Source: Pirellulales bacterium
GTDB taxonomy: Bacteria > Planctomycetota > Planctomycetia > Pirellulales > Lacipirellulaceae
Reading direction: 5' to 3'
Assembly (NCBI GenBank): GCA_022841705.1
Contig: JALHQZ010000009.1
Location: 1 to 64,000 of the forward strand
DNA: 64,000 nucleotides
A program made the position numbers and the translations under genes. Of the stretch, positions 10,411 through 18,389 are shown in pieces; position 1 is the stretch's first letter; every line of letters starts with the position of its first letter. The notes under the pieces were generated by a model. That model made no database searches. It worked only from the letters and a program-made list of their open reading frames with translations, and was not told the DNA's origin.

Positions 10411-10444
10411 GCCGTGAATTGTTTCACGTGAAACAATTCACGGC
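10411..10444. promoter_or_regulatory. parS: parS-like ParB binding site in a 34-bp perfect palindrome
   Basis: The 17-bp arm GCCGTGAATTGTTTCAC is followed directly by its exact complement, with no loop. The central 16 bp (10420-10435), TGTTTCACGTGAAACA, equals the widely conserved chromosomal parS consensus, where ParB loads to organise and segregate the origin region. It lies between the convergent ends of the ELWxxDGT gene and recG, so it could also form a transcript-end hairpin, but the exact match to parS favours the first reading. No parA/parB or dnaA gene is in the window. Confidence 0.8.
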
Positions 10445-10504
10445 GTCTGGCTTGCGACAATGTTTCGTCATGCTCTCACTAATTTCTTCTGTCACCGTTA
10501 GTTC

Positions 10505-12604
10505 TCACCCCACGTCGCCCAGTTCCAGCACTTCGCCGTAGCGCTGGAGCATTTGTTTCCGCAGCTTGTGGTTCTCGGGCGATTTGAGCCCTGGGTCGGC
10601 GGCGTAGAGTTTGCGGGCGGCGTCGCGGGCTTCTTCCACCACTTCGCGGTCGCGCACCAAGTTGGCGTACCACAGCGGGGGGAGGCCACTCTGCTTGTCG
10701 CCGAACAGGTCTCCGGGGCCGCGCATCGAGAAGTCGAGCTCGGCGATTTTGAATCCGTCGGTCGTGCCGCCGAAGGCTTCGAGCCGCTGGCGTGCGACGT
10801 CGGAGAGTTCGGCGGGCGCGAGTAGGCCGCAGAAGCCAGGGTGCGAACCGCGGCCGATGCGGCCGCGCAACTGGTGGAGTTGGCTCAGGCCGAACCGCTC
10901 GGGCGAGGCGATAATCATCACCGAGGCGTTCGCGACATCCACGCCGACTTCGATCACGGTGGTGCTCACTAAGACTTGAACTTCGCCCTTGCGGAAGCGG
11001 TTCATCACCACTTCTTTCTCCGCATGCGACATCCGGCCGTGCAGCAGCTCGATCTTGTGGCCCGCAAGTTCACCGTGGGTGAGCTCATCGAACGCCGCCT
11101 TCACGCTGGCGGCGGAGACACTTTCGGACTCTTCCACTAGCGGCGCTACGAAGTACGCTTGCCGACCTTCGGCCAGCTTGTCGCGAACGAACTTCCACCA
11201 CCGCGCCTGCTGATCGGGCTCGACGAGGTAGGTGCTGATCGGTTGCCTACCCGGCGGCATGTCGCGGAGGATCGAAACATCAAGATCGCCGAACTGCGTC
11301 ATGCTCAAGGTGCGGGGGATCGGCGTGGCGGTCATAACCAGATAGTGTGGCGATTGGTCGCCCCGCCGTAGAGCAGCGCGCTGGCGGACGCCGAACTTGT
11401 GCTGCTCGTCGATCACCACCAAGCCAAGGCGTTTGAACTCGACCGAGTCTTGCAACAACGCGTGCGTGCCGATGACCAAATCGATTTCGCCGCTCGCGAG
11501 CCCACGCAAAATTTCTTCGCGTTCACTGGTCGAAAGCCCGCCGACGAGCAGCCGGTACTCGACGCGGCTTTGCTTCAGCAGTTTTTCCAGAGTCGCCGCG
11601 TGCTGCCTCGCGAGGATTTCAGTGGGCGCCATCAGCGCGGCTTGGGCGCCGTTCGCGACACAGCAGAGCAGGGCGTAGACCGCGACGACCGTTTTGCCGC
11701 TGCCGACATCGCCTTGCAGCAGGCGATTCATTGGCGTGTCGAGCGCGATATCTTGACTGACATCGGCAATCGCCGCGTTCTGGCCGGCGGTCAGTTCAAA
11801 CGGAAAGAGTCGGCGGATGCGGGCATCGATCTGCGCGGTGGCGGGTAATTCCGGCGCCTTGAAACTCACCCGCTGTTGGAAGCGCCGTGCGGCAAGCGCG
11901 AGTTGCAGCACAAAGAGCTCTTGAAACGTGAACCGCCGCCGCGCCGCGTTCAGCGCGGCATGATCGAGTGGTTCATGAATCGCGGGGAGCGCATCGGCCA
12001 GCGGCGCGAGGTCGTACTCTTCGAGCAGATGTTCGCTGAGCACTTCATCGAGCATCCCGCCGTACTGCTGAAGTCCCGCGTGAATGAGCCGGCGGGCGTA
12101 ATACTGCGTTAGTCCTTCGGTCAGCGGATAAACAGCCAGCAGTTTGCCGGTGGGCACCGTCTCTTCCGCGTCGAGGTACACCACGTTCGGGTGGGCCATT
12201 TCCCAGCGGCCCCCTTTTTTGCGCGGCCGGGCCGACATTTGCACCCGCTGGCCCACGAAAAACTTGTCTCGCATGAACGGCTGATTGAACCACATCGCAC
12301 GGAGGTAATCACTTTCATCTTGCACCAACACGCCGACGCGACTGCGTGCAAATCCGCTTGATGAGCCGTCAATTTCTCGCACCGTGCCGCGGATCGTTTG
12401 CACTTTGTCTTCCTCAAGCTGCCGGATGGGCCGCAGGTCGGAGAGATCGGCGTAGTCCCGCGGGAAGAAGAACAGCAGGTCGCGAATCGTCTCGATCCCC
12501 AGCCGCCGAAGCTGTTCGATCCGCTGCGGCGTAGCGTCGCGCAGCACGCTCACCGGCGCGAAGAGCGCGCGTTTGGGATCGGGGGCGGCAGCGGCGGGGT
12601 CCAT
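10505..12604 (-). CDS. recG: ATP-dependent DNA helicase RecG
   Basis: Branch-migration helicase that remodels stalled forks and Holliday junctions. About 699 residues from the ATG at 12604, giving MDPAAAAPDPKRALF; a GTG at 12658 would add 18 residues of unlikely sequence. The N-terminal wedge (OB-fold) domain spans about residues 75-200. The helicase core has Walker A GDVGSGKT, the DEQHKFGVRQR box (DEQHRFGV in E. coli), TATPIPRTL (motif III), and the QLRGRIGRG motif near the C-terminus. Convergent with the ELWxxDGT gene; the next gene upstream on the same strand is an ABC-F ATPase, separated by a large palindrome. Confidence 0.97.
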   Translation of the reverse strand: MDPAAAAPDPKRALFAPVSVLRDATPQRIEQLRRLGIETIRDLLFFFPRDYADLSDLRPIRQLEEDKVQTIRGTVREIDGSSSGFARSRVGVLVQDESDYLRAMWFNQPFMRDKFFVGQRVQMSARPRKKGGRWEMAHPNVVYLDAEETVPTGKLLAVYPLTEGLTQYYARRLIHAGLQQYGGMLDEVLSEHLLEEYDLAPLADALPAIHEPLDHAALNAARRRFTFQELFVLQLALAARRFQQRVSFKAPELPATAQIDARIRRLFPFELTAGQNAAIADVSQDIALDTPMNRLLQGDVGSGKTVVAVYALLCCVANGAQAALMAPTEILARQHAATLEKLLKQSRVEYRLLVGGLSTSEREEILRGLASGEIDLVIGTHALLQDSVEFKRLGLVVIDEQHKFGVRQRAALRRGDQSPHYLVMTATPIPRTLSMTQFGDLDVSILRDMPPGRQPISTYLVEPDQQARWWKFVRDKLAEGRQAYFVAPLVEESESVSAASVKAAFDELTHGELAGHKIELLHGRMSHAEKEVVMNRFRKGEVQVLVSTTVIEVGVDVANASVMIIASPERFGLSQLHQLRGRIGRGSHPGFCGLLAPAELSDVARQRLEAFGGTTDGFKIAELDFSMRGPGDLFGDKQSGLPPLWYANLVRDREVVEEARDAARKLYAADPGLKSPENHKLRKQMLQRYGEVLELGDVG

Positions 12605-12649
12605 GCTGGCATTGTAGCAAGCGCAATTCTGGGGTGGCAGCAGAAGTGA

Positions 12650-12842
12650 GGGTGGCACCGACTTTCGGCCGGAGTGGACTTACTTGAGGAGCAAGACTTT
12701 GCCGGCCGATTGTCGGTGCGGCGTTCACGCCGTGGGAGGTGAACCGGCCTCACTTCCCACGTGCTATCGGCCGCACTGACAATCGGCCGGCGGAGTGTGT
12801 TTCTGATGGTGAGGTGTGCGCGGCCGAAAGTCAGTGCCACCC
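12650..12842. repeat. Nested palindromic element, copy 1
   Basis: Outer arms GGGTGGCACCGACTTTCGGC (from 12650) and its complement ending at 12842 match over 22 bp with one mismatch. Inside, a second 22-bp pair (12701-12722 and 12770-12791, GCCGGCCGATTGTC type) also has one mismatch. A related element lies at 39939-40160. It fills the recG/ABC-F spacer and has no coding capacity. Confidence 0.85.
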
Positions 12843-12865
12843 AATCGCCCATCAGACATTTCAAC

Positions 12866-14632
12866 TCACTGCGACGCTTCAAACAACTCCAACCACTCGT
12901 GCTCCAGCGATTCAATCTCGGCGGAGAGGGCGGCGAGTTGGTCGTGGACCTGTTTTGCGCGGCGGGCGTCGGTGATGGTGTTTTGTTCCACTTGTAACGC
13001 TTTGCGCTCGTCGTCGAGCTTGGCGATTTTGCGTTCGACGGCTTTCTGGCGCTTTTGCGTGTCGCGATCGTTTTTGGCTTGGGCTTTGCGATCGGCGGCA
13101 GAATTGTCTAGCGGCGGATGCTTGGCGGCTTCGCTGCGGAGGCCGTCGTCGATTTCTTTTTCGGTGCGGTAGACGTAGTCGTCGTAACTGCCGGGGTAGA
13201 TCACTACCCGGCCGTCGCGGACTTCGATCACATCGGTGGCCACTTCCCGCATGAAGTAGCGGTCGTGGCTGGTGAAGACCACCGTCCCGGCGTACGACTT
13301 GAGCGCGCGGGCAAGGGCTTCCACGGTTTCGACGTCGAGGTGGTTGCCAGGTTCGTCGAGCACCAGCACATTATGCTGCTTGAGCAACAGGCCGGCGAGC
13401 ACGAGCCGAGCGCGTTCGCCCCCGCTAAGGACTTTGATCTTTTTGTCGGCCAAGTCGCCGCTGAAGAGAAAGCTGCCGGCGACATCCTTCAGTTGTTGGT
13501 CTTTCGTGCCGGGGGTAGCTTGGTGTTCGAGGTAGCCGAGGACCGACTCGTTCTCGGGGAGCGTAGTGTAAACGTGCTGCGCGTAGACGCCCACTTGGCA
13601 GCCGTAGCCCCACTTCATCGTGCCGGCCTTTGGCGGGAGCGATTGGCAGATCGTGCGGAGGAACGTGGTCTTTCCTTGGCCGTTATCGCCGACGATGCCG
13701 ACGCGCGTGCCGTGCTCGATTTCAAGCTGCACATCGGTGGCGATGGTGCGATCGGGGTAGCCGATGGACATGCCTTCGGTGCGGAGCGCGGGGCCTTGCC
13801 GTGGCTCAACCTTCGGAAAACTAAAGTTGACTTCCGCCTCAGCGCCGGCGACTTCGATAAGTTGCAAGCGGTCGAGTTGTTTCGCTTTGCTGCGCGCTTG
13901 GCTCGCCGTGCTGGCTCGCGCGCGATTTTTGGCGACGAACGTTTCGAGCTGCTTGCGCTTCGAGAGCGTAGCGGCATTCACACGTTCATCGTGCAGGCGC
14001 CGCTCGGCGAGGTTCTCAAGGTAGCTATCGACATCGCCGGGGAACATAGTGAGCTGCCCGCGAGAGATTTCCAGCGTGTGCGTGCAGGTTTTTTTGAGGA
14101 ACGCTCGGTCGTGCGAAACCACAAGGATGCCTGCTTTGAAGTGCTGCAAGAAGTGCTCGAGCAGCATCTGCGTGCGCAGGTCCAGGAAGTTCGTCGGCTC
14201 GTCGAGCACCAGCAGGTTGGGATCGTGCAACAGCAGCGCGGCGAGCTTCACGCGCGTTTGCCAACCGCCAGAGAGTTCCTTCACCGGCCGGGCGAGCATT
14301 TCATCGGAGAGCGCAAATTGCCACGCGACTTCGCCGCAGCGCCAGTCGGGCTGGCCGCTGTCGCGCATGAGGAAGTCCATCACCGTTTCGCCGGGATGGA
14401 AGGGGTCGTGCTGCCGCAAGTAGCCGAGCCGAAGTTTCTTGCTGCGGACGACTTCGCCGGCATCGAGCTCTTCTTCACCGATAAGAATGCGGCAGAGCGT
14501 TGACTTACCCGCGCCGTTGCGGCCGATCAGCCCGACCTTCTGGTCATCCGTGAGCGCGCAGCCGGCGCCGTCCAAAAGTTCCTGGGCAGCGTAGCGCTTG
14601 TGGGCGTCCTGAAGGGTGAGAACGACGGGCAT
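12866..14632 (-). CDS. ABC-F family ATPase (Uup/YdiF-like)
   Basis: Soluble tandem ATPase without membrane segments, of the ribosome-associated ABC-F class. About 588 residues from the ATG at 14632 (MPVVLTLQDAHKRY). The first cassette has Walker A GRNGAGKST, signature LSGGWQ and Walker B LLVLDEPTNFLD. The second has GDNGQGKTT, LSGGERARLVLAG and VLVLDEPGNHLD, where the usual Thr of DEPTNHLD is Gly. A linker helix pair and a C-terminal charged coiled coil (about residues 515-585) resemble Uup. ABC-F proteins act on stalled or antibiotic-bound ribosomes or, for Uup, in DNA metabolism; which applies here cannot be told. It is separated from the transglutaminase gene by a hairpin element, so likely a distinct transcript. 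Confidence 0.93.
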   Translation of the reverse strand: MPVVLTLQDAHKRYAAQELLDGAGCALTDDQKVGLIGRNGAGKSTLCRILIGEEELDAGEVVRSKKLRLGYLRQHDPFHPGETVMDFLMRDSGQPDWRCGEVAWQFALSDEMLARPVKELSGGWQTRVKLAALLLHDPNLLVLDEPTNFLDLRTQMLLEHFLQHFKAGILVVSHDRAFLKKTCTHTLEISRGQLTMFPGDVDSYLENLAERRLHDERVNAATLSKRKQLETFVAKNRARASTASQARSKAKQLDRLQLIEVAGAEAEVNFSFPKVEPRQGPALRTEGMSIGYPDRTIATDVQLEIEHGTRVGIVGDNGQGKTTFLRTICQSLPPKAGTMKWGYGCQVGVYAQHVYTTLPENESVLGYLEHQATPGTKDQQLKDVAGSFLFSGDLADKKIKVLSGGERARLVLAGLLLKQHNVLVLDEPGNHLDVETVEALARALKSYAGTVVFTSHDRYFMREVATDVIEVRDGRVVIYPGSYDDYVYRTEKEIDDGLRSEAAKHPPLDNSAADRKAQAKNDRDTQKRQKAVERKIAKLDDERKALQVEQNTITDARRAKQVHDQLAALSAEIESLEHEWLELFEASQ

Positions 14633-14711
14633 CGGCGGGCGAGTAAAGGCGGGAAACGGTCGATCCGCCAGTATACGAAATCGCCGCGTTGCAGACGAGA
14701 CTCCGGGCAGA

Positions 14712-14781
14712 ATCATTGGTTATTTCGGCTTGGTCAGTGGTGCTTTGAATGACCAATGACCAAGCCGAAATTTCCAATGAT
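14712..14781. repeat. Short palindromic element of ATTTCGGCTTGGTCA type, copy 1
   Basis: Arms 14712-14736 and 14757-14781 are complementary over 25 bp with two mismatches, around a 20-bp loop. The same arm sequence recurs at 39445-39509. It sits in the spacer after the transglutaminase gene and before the ABC-F gene on the transcribed strand. Confidence 0.85.
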
Positions 14782-14799
14782 ACGGTGGAAAATACTTCC

Positions 14800-15675
14800 T
14801 CAAGCCACTGGCGCCACGTCGACGCTGACTGATAGCGTGTGCTGGCCGCCGCCGATGAAGACGCCTTTGAGCGGGGGGACGTCGCCGTAGTCCCGTCCCA
14901 TAGCGACGCGAATGTAGTCTTCACCCACCAGCACATTGTTAGTGGGGTCGATGTCGATCCACCCCGCGGCGCCAGTGAAGACGCTGACCCAGGCGTGCGA
15001 GGCGTCGGTCCCCACCAACCGCGGTTTGCCGGGCGGCGGATTGGTGCGCAGATAACCACTCACATACGCGGCAGCGAGGCCTTGTGAACGGAGACACGCG
15101 ATCATCAGATGCGCGAAATCTTGACACACGCCGCGGCGGAGCTCGAGCACTTCTTCCACGGGCGTTGAAACGGTCGTCGCGGTGGGATCGTATTTGAACT
15201 CTTTGAAGATGCGCGCCGCCAGTTCGCGCACGCCGGCGAGCAACGGCGCGCCGGGCGGAAAACTTTTGGCGGCAAAAGCGCGGATTGGTTCACTTGGCCT
15301 GACGCGCGGGGACTCGAACACAAACTCGAGCGCTTTGAGATGTTGCGCATCGGGCGCCATGCGGAGGGCGTCTCGAACTTGTTCCCACGGCGCGCTGGCG
15401 GCGCCGTTGAGCGCGAGTGGCGCTGCGACATCGACTTCGCTTTGCGCGGTGATTTCGAGGTTGTCATACCCTTCGTAAAAGGCGAAGACGGCGACTTTGT
15501 TGCCGAAGTAGTCGATGCGGTCCGCAATGAGCGACGGCTTCGGTGAAACTTCGAGCTTATACTCGAGCACCGCCTGCCGCGGGGTGGTCGGCGGCGCAAG
15601 CCACGCCTCATTGTGCCCCACCGACACCCGGCAGTCGCCCGTGTAACGTGTGATGTGGGTGATACGGTAACGCAT
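14800..15675 (-). CDS. Transglutaminase-like cysteine peptidase/amidase, small type
   Basis: 291 residues. The N-terminal beta region (about 1-90, RYRITHITRYTGDCRVSVGHN) is the Bact_transglu_N fold, followed by the transglutaminase core with catalytic triad C184 (GVCQDFAH), H227 (DASHAWV) and D242 (IDIDPTNN). Last gene of a minus-strand cluster of ATP-grasp, alpha-E and transglutaminase proteins. Comparative genomics (the amidoligase work of Iyer, Aravind and colleagues) predicts that such clusters make and cut peptide or isopeptide bonds; the transglutaminase-like enzyme would be the hydrolase or ligation partner. The gene lies 96 bp after the fused ATP-grasp/alpha-E gene. The actual substrate is unknown. 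No signal peptide is visible, so it should be cytoplasmic. Confidence 0.92.
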   Translation of the reverse strand: MRYRITHITRYTGDCRVSVGHNEAWLAPPTTPRQAVLEYKLEVSPKPSLIADRIDYFGNKVAVFAFYEGYDNLEITAQSEVDVAAPLALNGAASAPWEQVRDALRMAPDAQHLKALEFVFESPRVRPSEPIRAFAAKSFPPGAPLLAGVRELAARIFKEFKYDPTATTVSTPVEEVLELRRGVCQDFAHLMIACLRSQGLAAAYVSGYLRTNPPPGKPRLVGTDASHAWVSVFTGAAGWIDIDPTNNVLVGEDYIRVAMGRDYGDVPPLKGVFIGGGQHTLSVSVDVAPVA

Positions 15676-15771
15676 GGCGAAGGGGAGGTCGAAAGGTGGA
15701 AGGGTCGAAAGGTGAAAAGGTGAAGTTGCTCCGGGTCTCGCTTACTTTTCGACCATTTGACCTTTGGACCC

Positions 15772-18327
15772 CTACGGTTGTACTGGTGGTTCGGTGATTT
15801 GCTGTGGCACACCGCTGTGAACAAGGTATGTGCGGGTCAGGACGTCGCTAAAACGATTGAGGTTGGATTCGATTTCGCCGAGCATCGCGTGAATCTTCTT
15901 CGGCGGCGATTCGGAAAGTTCATCAAGGTTGAGCATGCGGACGCGGTGGAGGCAGGCCATGACGAGTTGCTCTTCGTCGGTCCGCAGCGGGTTGCTCGCG
16001 CGGCTCGGCAGAGCATCAACGTGCTTCGCGAGCTCCGACAACCGGAAGGCGAGCGAGTGGGGATTGGTGTCGTCGGCGATCATCAGGTCCAAAATTGCGT
16101 GCTGTTGCAGCCGGTCGAAGTACCGAATGCGGTACGTCATTTGGCAATCGAGCACTTCCAGGATCGCCCGCAGCGCAAGCGGCTCTTTGAGCGACTTGCC
16201 GGCGATGGCGGTGCGGAGCAAACTCGACACATCGCGAACACCTTCCAACCGGCGGCCGAGATCAACAAATCGCCACGACGGGCCGCGGGTCATGCCATCC
16301 TGAATGAGCCCAATCGCCGCGGCGAGGTCGGCCAGCAGGGCGTTGATGTCGTTGAGAAATTCACCCAAGTCGTGCTGCGAGCGCTGCACACGCTGAAGGA
16401 AATCCTTCGATCCGTGGTGCAGGCGACGCCAGGTGTCGGGGCTGAGCCAGTCGCGCACCAGCGAGGAGAGCCGCCGCATTTCTTCCACGGCGCCGGCGAG
16501 GCCGCGCGTTTCAGTGCGGTCGGCGGCGGCTTTAGGGGCGGCTTCGGTGAGCGAAGGGAGTTGATCGTCGAAACCCTTGAGCGCGTAGCCAGGTTCGAGC
16601 ATCCCTTGCTCGGCCAGCAGCCGCGCAAGGAAGCCGATATCAGGCGATTCGTCATTCGATTCGGCCAGCAGCCGTTCGGCAAGCGAGCGCATTACGCGCC
16701 CCAGAAAATCGCTCCGCTCGATGGCTTGACCGAGCCAAAAGAGATTGTCCGCCACGCGGCTGGGGAACAAAGCGCCGGTGCGGCGCAGAGGGACAAGGTG
16801 ATCTTCGGGTTGCAGCAGGGTGACGTGATCGACATGCCCATCGGCCAGCACCCACAGGTCTTTGCACAAATCGCCGGCGGTGATGGCGAGTTCGAGAGGG
16901 TCGGTCGTTGCCGCCACGCGCACCAGTCCGCCGGGCATGACGTGGAAGCTGCCCGCTTCCGCAACGGCGAACGCTCGCAGGGCGATGTGGCCCTGGCCGA
17001 GCTTGCCGTGCTTCCAGACCGGGGCGGCAGAGCGGGCGACAAGCTCCTGGGCGACATACGCGCCGGGGTTTTTTCGTAACCGCTCGCGAAGCGCTTCACG
17101 CTGATCAGGCGACAGCCTGGCGACGATAATCTCTTCGCCACCGCTAGGTATGTACGCCGGCTTGATGACCAACTCTTGCAGATGATCGAGCACGTACTCG
17201 AGCGCCTCGGGCTGGCCGCACCACCAGGTCGCGATCGAGGGAAGTTTCAAATCCTGCTTGAGGAAATATTGGCACAAGCTCGGCAGGAAGGGCATAAACA
17301 CGGGCGCTTCGATGATCCCGCAACCCGGCGTGTTGGCGAGCGACACGTTGCCGGCCCGCACCGCTTGCAGCAGCCCGGGCACGCCGTGGCCCCACGCGCC
17401 GCCGAGTTCTAGCGGATCAACGCCCCGTTCGCTGCCGCGGCAGTAAATCACGTCCACGGGCAGCAATCCTTCGAGCGTTTTCAAAAACACCCGATCGTTG
17501 CGAACCGCTAGGTCACCCCCTTCCACCAGCGTGTAGCCGAGGTAGCGCGCGAGGAACACATCCTCAAAATAAAACGTCGCTTGCGGGCCCGGCGAGAGGA
17601 GCACAATCCGCGGGTCTTCCACCCGGTGCGACGCTCGCGCTCGCAGCGCGTTCCGCAGCCGCGCGAAAAAACTGGCCAAGCGTTCGACGTGCGAGTGTTG
17701 AAACAGCGCCGATAGACACTGGTTGGTGATGAGCCGATTCTCCAGCGCGTAGCCGGCGCCGGCGGGGCTATCGGCTCGGTCGGCCATCACCCACCACTGG
17801 CCGCTGGCAGTGCGGGCCAGCTCCGCCGCATAGAGCGTGACGCGCTGTTCCTCCCCCATGCGCAAGTTGTGCAGCGTGCGAAAGAAGCCTGGGTGCCGCA
17901 GCACCGCTTCCGGTGGCAACACGCGCTCGTGGAGCAGCGTTTGCGGGCCGTAGAGATCACGCACCGTAAGTTCCAGCACATGCGCCCGTTGCGCAAGCGC
18001 CGTTTCTAGCGCGCTCCAATCGTCCGCCGGCTGCACCAGCGGCAGCAGGTCGAGCCGCATGGTGGCGGACGCGGCCGGGTCTTCGGCGAAGATGTTGAAG
18101 GTAACGCCGTTCTCACGCAGCAATTCATCGGCGCGCGCCGCGCGGGCATCGAACTCACCCGGCGGCAAGCGCTCCAAGAATTCGTAGACGCCGCGCCAAT
18201 GCGAACGAGGCGTGCCGCGATCGTTCGTTGCTTCCGAATAGAACGCCGGGCCGCTCGACGGAATCGGGGGCGCGGCGACCAGCGGCGGCCCAGTTGGAGG
18301 CAGAAATGTGGCGGGCGGTTCGTTCAT
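15772..18327 (-). CDS. Circularly permuted ATP-grasp / alpha-E fusion protein
   Basis: 851 residues with two domains. About residues 75-500 form a circularly permuted type 2 ATP-grasp (DUF404/DUF407), seen in ADRADSPAGAGYALENR, the YTLVEGGDLAVRNDRVFLKTL block and VIKPAYIPSGGEE. About residues 520-851 form an alpha-E helical domain (DUF403), starting SRVADNLFWLGQAIERSDFLGR. The ATP-grasp is predicted to make peptide-like amide bonds; the alpha-E domain always accompanies it and may bind the product or carrier. The fusion has ADRAD where the stand-alone paralogue in this cluster has EDNLR, a difference typical of the two subfamilies. Spacers to the flanking transglutaminase genes are 96 and 62 bp, so cotranscription is likely. 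Confidence 0.92.
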   Translation of the reverse strand: MNEPPATFLPPTGPPLVAAPPIPSSGPAFYSEATNDRGTPRSHWRGVYEFLERLPPGEFDARAARADELLRENGVTFNIFAEDPAASATMRLDLLPLVQPADDWSALETALAQRAHVLELTVRDLYGPQTLLHERVLPPEAVLRHPGFFRTLHNLRMGEEQRVTLYAAELARTASGQWWVMADRADSPAGAGYALENRLITNQCLSALFQHSHVERLASFFARLRNALRARASHRVEDPRIVLLSPGPQATFYFEDVFLARYLGYTLVEGGDLAVRNDRVFLKTLEGLLPVDVIYCRGSERGVDPLELGGAWGHGVPGLLQAVRAGNVSLANTPGCGIIEAPVFMPFLPSLCQYFLKQDLKLPSIATWWCGQPEALEYVLDHLQELVIKPAYIPSGGEEIIVARLSPDQREALRERLRKNPGAYVAQELVARSAAPVWKHGKLGQGHIALRAFAVAEAGSFHVMPGGLVRVAATTDPLELAITAGDLCKDLWVLADGHVDHVTLLQPEDHLVPLRRTGALFPSRVADNLFWLGQAIERSDFLGRVMRSLAERLLAESNDESPDIGFLARLLAEQGMLEPGYALKGFDDQLPSLTEAAPKAAADRTETRGLAGAVEEMRRLSSLVRDWLSPDTWRRLHHGSKDFLQRVQRSQHDLGEFLNDINALLADLAAAIGLIQDGMTRGPSWRFVDLGRRLEGVRDVSSLLRTAIAGKSLKEPLALRAILEVLDCQMTYRIRYFDRLQQHAILDLMIADDTNPHSLAFRLSELAKHVDALPSRASNPLRTDEEQLVMACLHRVRMLNLDELSESPPKKIHAMLGEIESNLNRFSDVLTRTYLVHSGVPQQITEPPVQP

Positions 18328-18389
18328 CCTTGTAATTCTACTCTACCGGTGGTGTTTGTCCGCGTCTTGCGCGACCACTTTACCCGCGG

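Noticed and set aside
13118..14503. 461-codon open frame on the plus strand opposite the ABC-F gene
   Set aside because: It lies fully antisense to a gene with intact ABC motifs and has no domain, signal or ribosome binding site; it results from high GC codon use.
15757..17079. 440-codon open frame opposite the ATP-grasp/alpha-E fusion
   Set aside because: Antisense to a well-supported protein; no recognisable features.
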